DNA from: Multifurca ochricompacta
Lineage: Eukaryota > Basidiomycota > Agaricomycetes > Russulales > Russulaceae
NCBI GenBank assembly: GCA_022496185.1
Contig: WTXG01000009.1
Span: forward strand, 558,001 to 622,000
DNA length: 64,000 nt
Direction: 5' to 3'
A program made the position numbers and the translations under genes. The notes under the pieces are model-generated. The model saw nothing but the letters and a program-made list of their open reading frames with translations, had not been told where the DNA came from and did no database searches. How positions within the stretch are numbered: position 1 is the stretch's first letter; each line of letters begins with the position of its first letter. Positions 32,859 through 44,185 of this stretch are shown piece by piece.

Positions 32859-35800
32859 TTAGTTACCCTCTTTTTCTGTATATATCGGCGTCAATAACCC
32901 CACTGTATTCCCGAGCCCCACAAGACAATATGTCCGCCCGCTCACGAGTGGTCCGACACGCGTGAACGGTAGCCGCGGTGTCTCACGAATGATTGCAGGC
33001 CGGGTGAGTAACCCTGAGGTAGCTGGTTCGAGTGCCGCGAGTGCCGACGCGCTGATGCGTACCTCGGCAGGATCGAACGTCCATGCCTCCCATCGCTCCA
33101 GCGACGCCGCACTGAGGCCGTAGTCTCGTCGTGTATGAGCGCCTGTAGTTTCGTGTGAGCGCAGAGGCGCGTTGTGCCGTGCGTCACCTGTCCGGCTTTC
33201 ACCCGAGCTTGGCAGTTTTCGCGGGCGTCGTCGAAGTCCAACCACTCTTGTTCCTGCGACGTCCCATGTCCCGCGCTCGCACGTCGTGTCTGCGATCCAG
33301 ATGACTACAAGGGAGCGCCAACGAGCGGGTATTTTCGGTGTATCCAGTGGTCCGACCAGCATATCGGACTTGTTCTCCGGGACTGCAAGCGTGTCGGCAG
33401 CAGCGCGACGTAGGGAGTCCTTCTCGGATGCACGACGCGATAACACACCATGCCCAGAGACGGGGAACACCGTTCCGTCCTCTGACACTGACGCATGACG
33501 CGAGCGCGTGGGTAGTATGGATGATGTAGAAGCTGTACTAGGTCTCCGGGAGTGATGCCCGAGCGACGGACCCCATGGTGGCGTTTCGGGTGGTATTGGT
33601 GTGTTGTGAGGGCAAGCGCAGCGTGAAGACGAAGTTGCGGTCGACGATGTGATATCTGGGGGAAGAAAACCGCGGAAGAACTGTACACTGAGACTAGTAG
33701 TGAGTGCGAGAACGAAGCTATCTGGTGGTAGAGCGCCGCAATGCTTGCATGGCTTGCATGGTACAGTACAGAGACGCAGAGCATTCAACGCCCCATGAGG
33801 TTCGTCAAGGATGGCGACGCAGGAGCTAGTTGTACCATCCCAGAGCGAGATAATACCTGCTTCTGTCGCGACCGCAATGATAAGCGTGCACACACCACCT
33901 AGTTCCATCACACAAGCGTGGAATCTGGCGACTGTGTCGGCCGGATTGCCAGCCTGCAGGCGACATTCAGAGGCAAGGGGTGGTTCGAGACCATGAGTGA
34001 GGTCTACAATATTGAGGGAACCATCCTCAATGGCGAACGCTGCTACAAGGCGACTGGTATCCGAGATGCGAAGAATGGTGGACCAGAGGACGCGACATCC
34101 TTGTGGTGGAGACACCAAGACGGGGCGGCTATCAGGCTTCGCGCCATCCAATTTGAGAACCGTCCCATTTTCATGTGTCACGAAGATAGCCGGCGTCTGA
34201 TCTGGGCGGGCGAAAGATATGGGCGGTGGCACCCCAGGCACATGGGTATTCACAAAGTGCAGTCCGGTCACCGCCGAGGACGCACCGCGCAGCACTCGTT
34301 GCGGGCGACCGCCTGCAGGCGCTGGTAAGGCCCAAATAGCCACGACACCCGCACCAGTTCCTACTGCACAAAGAGCGCCAACATCGTCCAAGGCAAGTGC
34401 AGTAATCGCAGCATTCAAGTTCGATGGTCCCGCGCTAAGTACATCCGCTGCACCAAGCGATATTGACACTGCGGATCCACTATTCCACAGGACAATCTCG
34501 CTCTCAAGACTCACACCTGCGACAGTTCTCCCGTCCGCGCTCATTGCCAGTAGTTCTATGTCCGTCGCATGAGCGCGAGGCAGGGCTGTGAAAGCGAGAG
34601 GCGCCTTCGGGGGATCCGCATTATGTGAGGGAAGTGAGTCGCCCTCAGCGCGGTGGCGCTGTGCTTCAAGACGCTCGGCATCTTTGAGCAGGTATAAAAG
34701 TAAAGCGTAGAGCGCGGCGACGGTCGCAGCGATGGGGAGAACAACGATACGCGCCATCCGCGCGGCAGTCCGCAAAATCCAAGAGTAAGATAATGAGGGA
34801 CGAGCGCGATGAGATTGATGGACACGTGTGGTGGAAGGAGCAGTACCAGCAGGATGAAACATGAGAAGAGTGGGTGCCTCGATGCGTAAGTGTACGAGGG
34901 GGTCTTCTTCAGGGTTCAGTACACGCCAGGTGTGCCACGCGGGGTCTGCCACGCCATATAGAAAATCCTGTTTGCGTTGTTGAGCAAGATGTATAGACGT
35001 AGGTATTGCGGGTGTATCAGAAAGGCGTGTTACGGGGTATGTCACGAAGTAGAGAGTCCCAGTTGTCGCGAGGAGCTGCAAACATTTTACTTGCTCAGGA
35101 CCCGTGGAATCCTTGAGAAATTCGACTCTTACCAACAACAGGCTAATATTTTTGGTCGCACGTCCTCGCAGTAATCCTTGCAAGGCTGTCATAAGTTTTC
35201 GACCCCTCCCGCTTGGTTGGGCGGCCTGGTTGGGCGCTGCGGGTTGGACTGGTGGCGTCAAACTTGCATTCTGCTGCAAAAGCTCCTCCAGCTCAAGTCG
35301 CTGAAGGTCGATTGACAGCACCGCTACGAAGAATGTGTGCACGAGAAACCAGTGCGCGACAAGCACGACAATAGCAAAAGCGCAGAATTGGCGGGTGGCG
35401 CCGCGTGCAAAAAAAGCAATAATCCCGAGAATGATGTTGTAAGTAAGAACTTTAAGCGAGTTAGAAGTCCCAGCACGTGACAAACCCTCCGCGATGCGTT
35501 GTTTGACAGGGAGGGTTATGGACGTCTTGACGACTGCCTCAACCTAGAGAATTATAAGAAACAACGGCAAAAGGGAGACTTTTGAGTCTGGTTGAGACGG
35601 ACCAGGCTGAACATATTCTCTGCGCCAATAAACATGATGACCAAAGGAAAGATTCCCCTAAGGTGTATGGTCAGCGAAGAAATGTAAATACAGACAGGCA
35701 CTCACCAGGGTATCATGGTGACCCGGAAACCCACAAGGGCACAAACACTCAGGCTGGTGATGGTGCTAACAAGGATCTCAATAGCGCCTGTGAAGATAAG

Positions 35801-36886
35801 ACCTATCCCATTATGGACTGGAAGACCTTTCCTCACGGACTGGCCGAAGGTAATCGCGAGCGCCAAGTAGGCCAGATAGATAAACACAGTCAGCACAGAG
35901 GTATCAGCCGAGGAAGAGAGACATGTCGTGTACTGTAGGGACACATGATCTTATGGTTTCACAACGAGGAAATAGACGGACATACCTCTAAGGCGATTAG
36001 CTTCGGCTGTTGGGTCTCTGTAATTAAGTCTGCCCAGTCTTTGGACGCATCTTCCAGAATCTGGCGCCAAATAGAGTGACCCGTCTTCCCAAGGCAATCC
36101 CTTTCAGGGAAGAAGTATGTAAGGGCCAAGAAAACCGTGGACCCTGCAACCCCATTTGCGTATTCGCTCTTGTCGGCCATGCAACAACCATTTGCGATTG
36201 GATGGGGAAGCCGGCGAAAGAAACGTTATTCGAAGGCCGAAGGGTATGTAATATATTTACGTCGGTCATAAGCGCACTTTCTTCATGATGCCAGAACATC
36301 AAGGGAGAGACCACGAGGCATTGTCCGTCAGGCCGCCGAAGACAAGGTACCCTTCGCGCAGTGAGGGTGTCTGAAATCCTGCGCTCGAGGCGCAGAGTCG
36401 CGCGCAGGAGCTGATGGCTCAGCGCCTTTGACTCAGCGGAGGCGGAGCTGTGCACAAGCACACGCTCTACGCGTAAAGTGTGCTCAACGCCGCATCGCGC
36501 GCGAACTACGGGGTCTTCACGAACGTGAAGGTTGTCATGGGCGGCCCAGATATCGCGAAGATGATGTTGGGCGTCATAGCTGGAGATGGCGTCGGCAGCA
36601 AGGAAGGGGTCGAGGATTTGAGAGGAAAAGTGAGCAAGGAAACGTGGCTGTGAGGACGAGTAGATGGCGAGAGCTGGGTAGAAGAGGGAGGTAATGACAA
36701 TAGCGGAGATGAGAATAACACGAATTTGGTGTGTTGCGCAGTGGCTTTGTGGCGACGTGATTCATCGAACTAATCAGTTGGAAAATGATGATAGCGTACG
36801 AATGTGACGTACAGTCCAAAACGATGGAAAAGTCTATGCCCAGTCGTACGAACACGAAAGAGCAGGCGCGGGCCCAAGGTATCCAT
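32859..36886 (-). CDS. scp1: SCAP/Scp1-type sterol sensor (SSD membrane domain plus WD40)
   Basis: Family role: SCAP escorts the SREBP transcription factor in the ER membrane, and Scp1 is its fungal counterpart controlling sterol and hypoxia genes. Seen: ATG 36886 gives MDTLGPRLLFRVRTTGHRLF. An intron leads to the first membrane helix region HCATHQIRVILISAIVITSL with FYPALAIYSSSQPRFLAHF. A long luminal part (APCLRRPDGQCLVVSP-like RRVPCLRRPDGQCLVVSPLM) is followed by the sterol-sensing helices (VFIYLAYLALAITFG; GIGLIFTGAIEILVSTITSL; TMIPWG), then VKTSITLPVKQRIAEGLSRA and two more helices (ILGIIAFFARGATRQFCAFA). The C-terminal half has WD40 repeats (IELLAMSADGRTVAGVSLES; IVLWNSGS; AITALALDDVGALCAVGTGA; GIISLWDG). 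The last 874 codons are uninterrupted. No SREBP gene lies in the window. Confidence 0.88.
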
Positions 36887-37307
36887 GGAAGATAGGTGAT
36901 AAAAGTACTATTTGAAGTCCGTTGGCTTACTCTCAAAGTAGTGGGGATAGAAGGTAAGTTGCGTAGTTGTTTAGTTGTGGTTTGTGTTGTGTGCTTGTGC
37001 TAGTTAATAATAGTTAACGTTAATGGCAATGCGGTGCGTGCGCTTGCTTGTAAACATGAGAAGGAGTTCAAGAAGGTGAAGATGAAGCTGGATATTAGTT
37101 AAATCATAAAATCATTAAAGATAGACAACGAAAGGTACTCCACCGAACATAAGCTTTTTTAACAAAATGTTTGAGAGAGAGGTCATGTATCGACCGAAAT
37201 GACCGGGAGTGGGAACGGGTACGGGAAACAACTCGGTTCCTGCCTGACTCTGACCCACAACGACTCAAAAGTCCATTCCCTCTCTTCCTTCCTTCCTTCT
37301 CGCTACC
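36887..37307. promoter_or_regulatory. divergent promoter region between SCAP and Pdx1
   Basis: A 421-nt interval between opposite start codons, AT-rich in the middle (37000-37160, with AGTTAATAATAGTTAACGTTAA) and pyrimidine-rich just before the Pdx1 ATG (CTCTTCCTTCCTTCCTTCTC). No sterol-response element could be identified by eye. Confidence 0.4.
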
Positions 37308-38480
37308 ATGTCACCCTCACCGCTTTTTAGGTCTGTCGTGTATCAGTCACGAAGATGTTCGTTTCTCCATCGTACTTTTCATTGTGCAGACTGCTCAACT
37401 TGCTATCATTAGGTCTCAGCGCAACTCCTACGTCTCGCGCCATCTCTAGGTTCGACATGCCCGCTATGTCCCCGACCATGACAGAGGGAGGAATCGCCTC
37501 ATGGAAGAAAAGAGAGGGTGACAGCTTCACTGCTGGCGATGTCCTACTTGAGATTGTACGTCGCACTTTAGTAGCGTATGTTGAACTTGTACTTAATTTA
37601 ACCGCTTAGGAAACGGACAAGGCAGTTATCGACGTGGAAGCGCAGGATGACGGGATCATAGGCAAAATTATAGTGAGCCCTTATGCACCCGACCATGCTT
37701 GGTCGCACACTGATACTTACGCATATGCCACGACAGGTTCAGGATGGACAGAAGAACATTCCCGTTGGGAAGGCCATAGCACTCCTGGCGGAAGAGGGCG
37801 ATGATATTTCCAATCTTGAGATTCCAAAAGACGAAACTAAGTCAAGTCCCGTCCAAGAGCAAGAGCCAGCGCCTGCCCCATCTAACCCAGCCCCGGCATC
37901 ACCCTTGCTCCACAGGAACCCATGCCCTGTCCCATTCACGTCCTCTTTTCCCATCTGTAGCCCGTTTGCTTCAAGAATATGACGTTCAAGACCCGGAGAA
38001 AATCAAGGGTACTGGGATTCGTGGGATGTTGACCAAAGGCGACGTACTCGCCTTCCTCGGCAAGGCTTCCAGTCCAACGGGTACATTCAAACCAACCCAA
38101 CTCCACCAGGGGGAGGAGAAAGTCGAGAGCAAGGTAGACACAATTTCTTTTACATCGTGATTTATACTCAACACAATGATGACCCCAGCCAATTGACCTG
38201 GACGGGTTCGTCATTCGCCAGCTTATCGTTCAAAGCATGTATCAGACCGCGGCCAAGGCTCGTGCTGCCGCAGGTGAGTACTCGCTATCAATTCATCTTC
38301 ATCTCTATCACATTTACCAAACTTGATCATATTTTCCCTAAAGCACCCCCGATATCAGCCGAATTCGAGTCCATCATTGCGGACTATCTTCCTTCACCCC
38401 CATCACCCCCGGCCTCAACGATACCGCCTGTGTTGCCTTCAAAACCGACGTCGGACGGTTTCCTTGACGGTCTCATATAA
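37308..38480 (+). CDS. pdx1: Pdx1, E3-binding protein of the pyruvate dehydrogenase complex
   Basis: Family role: Pdx1 (protein X, E3BP) tethers dihydrolipoamide dehydrogenase to the mitochondrial pyruvate dehydrogenase core. Seen: MSPSPLFR, an intron, then a Leu/Ser/Arg-rich presequence ([20 protein letters not shown]). The lipoyl domain is [20 protein letters not shown], with the lipoylated Lys in [13 protein letters not shown] and [21 protein letters not shown] Pro/Ala linker precedes the E3-binding domain ([38 protein letters not shown]), then [20 protein letters not shown] and a short end [19 protein letters not shown] to DGFLDGLI. There is no catalytic acyltransferase domain, which separates it from E2. 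The frame change in the linker near 37850-37912 can be explained by an intron ending TTGCTCCACAG with a weak donor, or by missing bases. Confidence 0.88.
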
Positions 38481-38614
38481 AGCTGGATACGATTTGTTAT
38501 TCATCTTCACTATAGAACCCCGCCTAATACTAGACGCGTGCCCTCTTCAATGGTAGGGTTTAGAAGCTCGTTTGAAACCCTTGACGTGTATCGAACAGCC
38601 AAACCTGCACTGTT

Positions 38615-40160
38615 TCATTCAACTTCATCGAGTGGCAGGAACTGCAAACCATTTCCAAACGTCGGTTACAATTAATTGTCGAAGCAATGGGTTGATTTAC
38701 CCGGAATGAGATGAATGCATCGTTGGCTCCACCTCGTGCAAGTGGCGACGATACCAGGAACTGCATGCTCATAGTCCCATCGCTGCCTATACGTAATGAT
38801 GTTTTGCTCGAGCTTTGCAATGCTCGTTGTGCTCGCGCGATATGGGCTACTCGGTAACTGTCATATCAGCTCAGCTATGTCAGTGTTGGGTTCTTGGGCG
38901 GGCACCCAAACCTGAAGGAAACGGGTTCCGTGCAATGTATGGTCTCAAGCACTTCGCGATCATTTGGGTAGTCCATCTGCAATGCCCCAATGAGCTCCTG
39001 ACACGAGTACAAGCACCTGGACACTTACCTCAGTGCTTCCAAAAGCTCCTTCGCCTGAATCCGAAAAATTGGGGGTGCAGTCATCGCACGTGGCCTCCGT
39101 AAGGGCGAGCCTTGTACTGGAGGAGGATTGCCGACGAGGGTGAGCTTTTCGCACGACGGATCGATCTCGGAGAGGGCATCGCGAAGCCAGGAAGACTACA
39201 CCCTATTTGTCCCGAATCCAGGAATGAGGAGTAATCCTCGCACCTTTAGTATGAGCTGAAGAACACTACGACAGCATGAGCTCGGTGCACGTATCCACTA
39301 GCTGAGACTCACGTTTGGTCGATATCAAAGGACATGTCGGGCTGCGACTCGACAACATATGTCGTCACCTCGAACTTGGCATCCGGTTCCGCTGATCCTT
39401 CTGCGCTGCGTATCGTTAGTAACGTTTTAACGACATGTGCCGAGGAAACACACATGAGTAAAGATATTGGATGCCCCTCACCAGCATATGACAATCGCAT
39501 TCCGACCGTCTTTGCTGCCCCTGCACCCGCGCCAAAGTAGGCTTCAATTCTTCCTCGCAGTACATCGTCGTCCCCGCCGTGCTCGCGATCGCGATCGCGC
39601 ACCCATCTTCGGTTTTGCGCTCGCCCCTCCGAGATACCCGGCGCTGGTCCAGTGGAGAAGATGGATAGGGAGTCTATAAATACACGTAATGGGAACTCTA
39701 GCACAGTGGCTTCTTCCGTCTGCGATGGCTCTGGAGGTGTGGGTGATGCGGTTGGCGATTTTATTGGGGGGTCATAGGCGAACTCATCAAAGATTTGTAC
39801 AGGTATAAATGCTGCGGCTATTCACGCATGTGACTAGGTTGAAAGAAGAGTACATGTGGGAGAGCACGCACCCGCAACTAGCGAAGACTCTTCGACGAAT
39901 ACGGTCAAGCCACCGTTGGTGATAGTCATTGTCCCAAACTAACCACATGTCAGTCTTGTGAGATGATTGAAATCAAGTTACCGTTAAGACTAGCTCACGT
40001 CTACAAAGCTCACGCCTCTTAGGAGATTACCGAAATGGCGGATATCATGCACGGATGCCACCAGTACCTCATGTCGAGCGACAATTGACAATCAAAAATA
40101 CACGCGTTACTAAATGCTCACTGTCTGTGTTCGTGTCGCCTCATGATTCGCGTTTGACAT
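38615..40160 (-). CDS. rad1: Rad1/Rec1 subunit of the 9-1-1 DNA-damage checkpoint clamp
   Basis: Family role: Rad1 (Rad17 in budding yeast, Rec1 in Ustilago) forms the Rad9-Hus1-Rad1 sliding clamp that signals DNA damage in the nucleus. Seen: MSNANHEATRTQT, an intron, then VLVASVHDIRHFGNLLRGVS and FVDV. Next come VTITNGGLTVFVEESSLVA, AAAFIPVQIFDEFAYD and VLEFPLRVFIDSLSIFSTG. After a Gly/Arg insert follow KTVGMRLSYAGEGHPISLLM and FEVTTYVVESQPDMSFDI. The later exons give SSWLRDALSEIDPSCEKLTL, RAMTAPPIFRIQAKELLEAL, PNDREVLETIHCTEPVSFSY and the end DAFISFRFLPLDEVE. All joints use GT-AG introns and stay in frame. The ATG (40160) is 222 nt from the divergent PLC start. The stop faces Pdx1, 134 nt away. 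Confidence 0.88.
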
Positions 40161-40382
40161 GATTAAGTGAGTGGAGAACAAAGAGAGAAGGGAAGGGAAA
40201 AGAGAGAAAGTGAGGAACCACTTTGACCAAAGGAGGCAGGACGTGACCGTGACCTTTATCACGTGTTCCGTGACCCACGCCAACTCCATACACCCGCCGT
40301 CACCCGTGCACTACAACCCGGAGGCTCCGGAGGCTAAAGTGACGACGACGGTCGTATAGAGAGCGGGCTTTACTCAACTGCC
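40161..40382. promoter_or_regulatory. divergent promoter region between Rad1 and the PI-PLC gene
   Basis: 222 nt between opposite start codons, purine-rich near Rad1 (AAAGAGAGAAGGGAAGGGAA) and containing CACGTG-like TCACGTGTTCCGTGACCC around 40258-40277. No factor is assigned. Confidence 0.4.
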
Positions 40383-41872
40383 ATGAAGTTCTACCTTTTC
40401 AACCTCACAGGTAGTACGGTTTTTGTCAAGAATGAGGAGGGCACCAAGCATACGTTCAAGCTGAGCGTCCTCCCGAACGCCACTACTACAATCCCTGCGG
40501 GCAATCGCAAGTTTATGCTATCTTCAGTTGGAGGAATTCCTGAAATCACCTTTGAGAAGGCTCTGCACGAGTTCGAGGTCGAGCAGCAGTATGTCATAAA
40601 CCCCAGCAAGAAATTTTCATTCCGGTGGGGCCTCCTTGCCATGCCGGAAGACTGTCCGTGGCGCATATATCGCGAACAGGTGGCTTCTTTGTATCTGTAA
40701 TTCGCATCGGTTAAATGACCATGAGCTAATGCTGTAGACGTCGAGGAAGTGCATCGATATTCTGATCCTGCCGAAGCGACCCTAGAATCCTTCCTGTCCT
40801 ACTTACCAGACGCTACCCTCTGTACTCTCTTTGTTTGCCGGGTAAGTTCACGCACAATGCTCGCCACGGTTCAGGGCACTCTGACTACTAATCTTAGGTA
40901 CCCATGACACGTAAGCTCTCAAAGTCCTCTGAAGTGTGCCCTGCTGAGACCTTATAGCATGGCTTTCTATGGTTGGCCTGTCTCTCAGTGCCAATCCGTG
41001 ACCTCTCCCCTCTTGGTGCAGCTCGCATGCGGTATTCGCGTTCTCGACATACGCCTCGCTAAGAAGAAAGGGCGACTTGTTGTCTACCATGGTCAATACC
41101 CCCAACGCACAACTTTCCAATCGATTCTTAGGGACCTTCATATCTTCCTCACGTCTCCTACATCTGCTCGCGAGACTGTCGTCGTCTCTATAAAACAAGA
41201 AGACTACGATATCATTAGCCCCGAGGTATTCTCACCTCAGTGCGTGAAGAGATAGAGGCTAGTCCCGGTGGTACGGGTATGTGGTTCCTTTGCAATCGAA
41301 TCCCAACTCTTGGCGAGGTGCGCGGCAAGGTGATCCTGTTCAGCCGATTTGGTGTCGATGGAGGAGCTTGGGAAGGTGGGCTGGAGGGCATGGGAATTCA
41401 TCCGACAAATTGGCCCGACAGCAAGAAGCAAGGTTTTACCTGGACATGCAAGGATGCCCTTGTTCGGACGCAGGACTGGCGCGTTGCTATTCCTTCATGT
41501 ACCGCAGCCGATCACTGAATCGTGATGTTGCAGGTATAACATCCCATCATTCCTTTCCATTCCCGAGAAAACGAAGCTTTCCACGGAGTTTCTTCTCCCC
41601 CCTCATCCCAGTTTGACTCGGCCTGTTCTGTCTATCACGTACTTCTCTGCCTCTTCCTTCCCTTTTGCCACACCCACAGTCGTCTCGACCGGTTTTGGTT
41701 GGCCGCGCTTTGGATTAGGTGTCGAAGGGGTCAATTCACGCGTGGCCCGCTTTTTGTTGCTGCGCTCAAGAAGAACGTGACGCTGCGCGGATGGACACTG
41801 ATGGATTTCTACGACAAACCAGTCGAAAGTGGGATCGTGCCATTACTGATAGAGTGTAATTTTTTAGGGTGA
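40383..41872 (+). CDS. phosphatidylinositol-specific phospholipase C, X-domain protein
   Basis: Family role: single-domain PI-PLC X proteins cleave phosphatidylinositol or related lipids, often at the cell surface or extracellularly. Seen: an N-terminal beta-domain MKFYLFNLTGSTVFVKNEEG with KKFSFRWGLLAMPEDCPWRI, then SFLSYLPDAT and the catalytic entry LCLPGTHDTMAFYGWP. GTHDT comes from a 13-nt exon (40898-40910). Next are QLACGIRVLDIRLAKKKGRL, VVYHGQYPQRTTFQSILRDL (second catalytic His in VYHG), ETVVVSIKQEDYD, IPTLGEVRGKVILFSRFGVD and GFTWTCKDALVRTQDW. The end is VLSITYFSASSFPFATPTVV, GFGWPRFGLGVEGVNSRVA and LRGWTLMDFYDKPVESGIVP. Three frame changes need one added base each (40816, 41237, 41759). 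One junction (near 41479) fits only a GC-AG intron. Confidence 0.82.
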
Positions 41873-42608
41873 TGCCCAGGAGAGGCTAACCATGACCTAT
41901 ACCATTACTACTGTATGCTTAATGCTCGCCTCAATACTTCTTAAATATCATTGATCATTGGTTCACTTTACTTCTTTCTTACAAGGGATTTTAGAGCAGG
42001 ATTGTGAGTCGAGCGACATTTTCGTGAGAAATCTCTCACTGCTAGAGAGAGAATTCCATTCTCTGCATTCTACACCTTTTGTATATTGATGACTGGCAAC
42101 GCTCTGCCCCGTTTTTTTGTCATAGTCACTCGAAGTAGCGTTTGTCGCCAGAATCTTCCTTATGACTCGAGCCGAAATCACAACGCAAACCAGCGGCCTC
42201 AAGGAGCCGATGGTTGAGTTAGCCGTCGAGGGCCATTACATCTATAATTTGCATGCAGGGATTTCGTCTGCCTCTGGCAACGAATCTTTTGCAGAAGACT
42301 GCCTCGCTGCAGTTCACTTGGTAGCGATCGTAACATCCCGCCTACGTAAATACTGACCAGCGGCGACAGGCGGCGGCGCCTGGCTGACCGAATGTGGAAG
42401 TTCATTAACTCTGCTAGACCATTGCCACCATCCGTGTCGTCTTTACTGGTTGAAGATAGCTTTTAAGTTTACAAACCTGAAGTTTTCCGGGAAGAAAGGG
42501 TTGGAAAAAGTGCTGCTCTTCATCTTATAAATGAAAGGGAGTGTGCTGAGACCTACGGCTAATACACCACTCCCCTTCTGCCTTTAGAGTGCTTCTCCCC
42601 CTTGGAAG
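41873..42608. other. intergenic or uncertain upstream exons
   Basis: No secure gene. The plus strand carries several sub-200-nt open frames and a splice-like GTGAGT at 42609. So the end of this stretch probably holds an upstream exon of the zinc-finger gene, whose start was not found. Confidence 0.3.
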
Positions 42609-43739
42609 GTGAGTATTCCGCTTTCTATAAGCGCCCGAGGTGATGGCGTTCACCTGATGGAGCAACCAGAGCTTGAAGATACCCCAGAGTTACCGTTCCG
42701 GCCCATCAAATGGATTTCCGAGGCGAGGTCTGTCGTTGGCCATTCTATGGTGATCCTGTTGATGAGGTTTGTTTCAAGTATAATAGACCGGGACACACTT
42801 CACTCAGCTGGACGTTACAGTTCTCTGGCACCTGCACAGAGGATTTCCAAGAGGGTGCGCCCAATGTGCCTGGCGGGGAACGTGCGCCTCTGACTTCAGG
42901 GTGATTGTTTTCGGAAGCTCACACCAGTTGGCCTTGGTAGCATCTATGAACAGAGTTCGGAATGCAAGTCACTCGATGCTGAGCCAGCCAACTTGCATCG
43001 ATCCGAAATTGACGATGCTCTGGCCATCCCCACCCGTGTCAAGTAGCGTAGATGGCGCACTTAATGCCATAAAGGAGAGTGCCAGCTGGAAACAAGATTG
43101 CGTAGATACGCACGTGCCAGGTATGAATACATCAGTGCAGGACCACACTCAGCTAAAAGCTACCCGATACATTTCAGAGCAAACGCTTGCAACTGCAGGC
43201 GGTGAGACCAGGTTCAGCAGGCTGAACAATCCGTCAAATCGGCCATCATCAAGCAGGGAGCACCGGAAGGCGAAAACGACAGTAGGTTTAAAATGCGATG
43301 TGCGAGTAGCCTAGCGAATGCGAATGATGGAAGGTGATCCAGGGAACACAGTTTACTACTCGCGCGGCGGCCAGGAAGTTTCGAGTGATAGACAAGGACC
43401 CAGACAAGACCAACACGAAATGGAAATGCCGCACAAAGGGGAACCTTACACCGTCTGGCTCGTCCACTCACAAGTCGCAAATGGGAGCTTACCTGGACCC
43501 AATACCAATCAGCAGAGAGAGGGCTGGGAGAAAGAGGGATTGAGAGGATCCACACGAAGTTGTGGAGATGTCGAATTGGAGGATGCAATAAAACCTTCCA
43601 TCGAAAAGGTGACGCCATACGACATGTGGAGACGACTGCGAAACATAATGGCAAGGCAGTTGTCTGCAACTGTGGAGCGCCGTTCTCAAGGCATGATGCA
43701 CTGAAGCGGCATCAGCGTCTGTGTAGCATACAAACTTAA
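42609..43739 (+). CDS. C2H2-type zinc-finger protein, 5' part unresolved
   Basis: Seen: two zinc-finger-like units at the C-terminus. The first, WRCRIGGCNKTFHRKGDAIR with HVETTAKH, has Cys-x4-Cys and two later His. The second, VCNCGAPFSRHDALKRHQRL followed by Cys, has a Cys-x-Cys start and His-x3-His. The stop is at 43737-43739. Immediately upstream the frame is RAAARKFRVIDKDPDKTNTK with KWKCRTKGNLTP. Joining it to the fingers needs one added base near 43537-43541. Further upstream a good frame is QMDFRGEVCRWPFYGDPVDE and FKYNRPGHTSLSWTLQFSGT (42700-42900). Role inferred: DNA-binding transcription factor. The coordinates mark where coding potential begins, not a true start codon. Confidence 0.55.
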
Positions 43740-44185
43740 CAACTTGTGTTGTTGCCACCGACCGACCGACGATAAGTCAGTGTCAGTTTTGGGATCACGT
43801 GCTGCTAAAGTCAATAAGTAAGTAGGGGTAAGGGGAAGCCAGAAATTGTGAGAAATTGTAGAGCTTCCAAAGAAATGCAGTGGCTAACACTTTTCGATTG
43901 GATTTGATAAAACAGGGATGTAAAAATACAGGCAGAGGAGATGCCAGCGAGCAAGAGGAAAAGCAAGAGCAGGAAATGAGATGAGATGAAGATGATGAGA
44001 TGAGTGAGACAAGTCGGTGCGTGTGACAAATCAGAATGTGGCGTCCCAAACTACTTCTCGGCTACCAGCTACTAGCTAATATTACCAGTCATTCAGTCTC
44101 TATTGCACAACTGTTGGCTGCTACAACTGCAACTGCTTCTGCTTAGCTACTGTCCTCCTCCTGTCCGCCAGGCCAAATTGAAATT

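Noticed and set aside
37845..37915. Frame change in the Pdx1 linker taken as a missing base
   Set aside because: The shift needs two missing bases or one extra, and an intron ending TTGCTCCACAG explains it better, so it was left out of the frame-break list.
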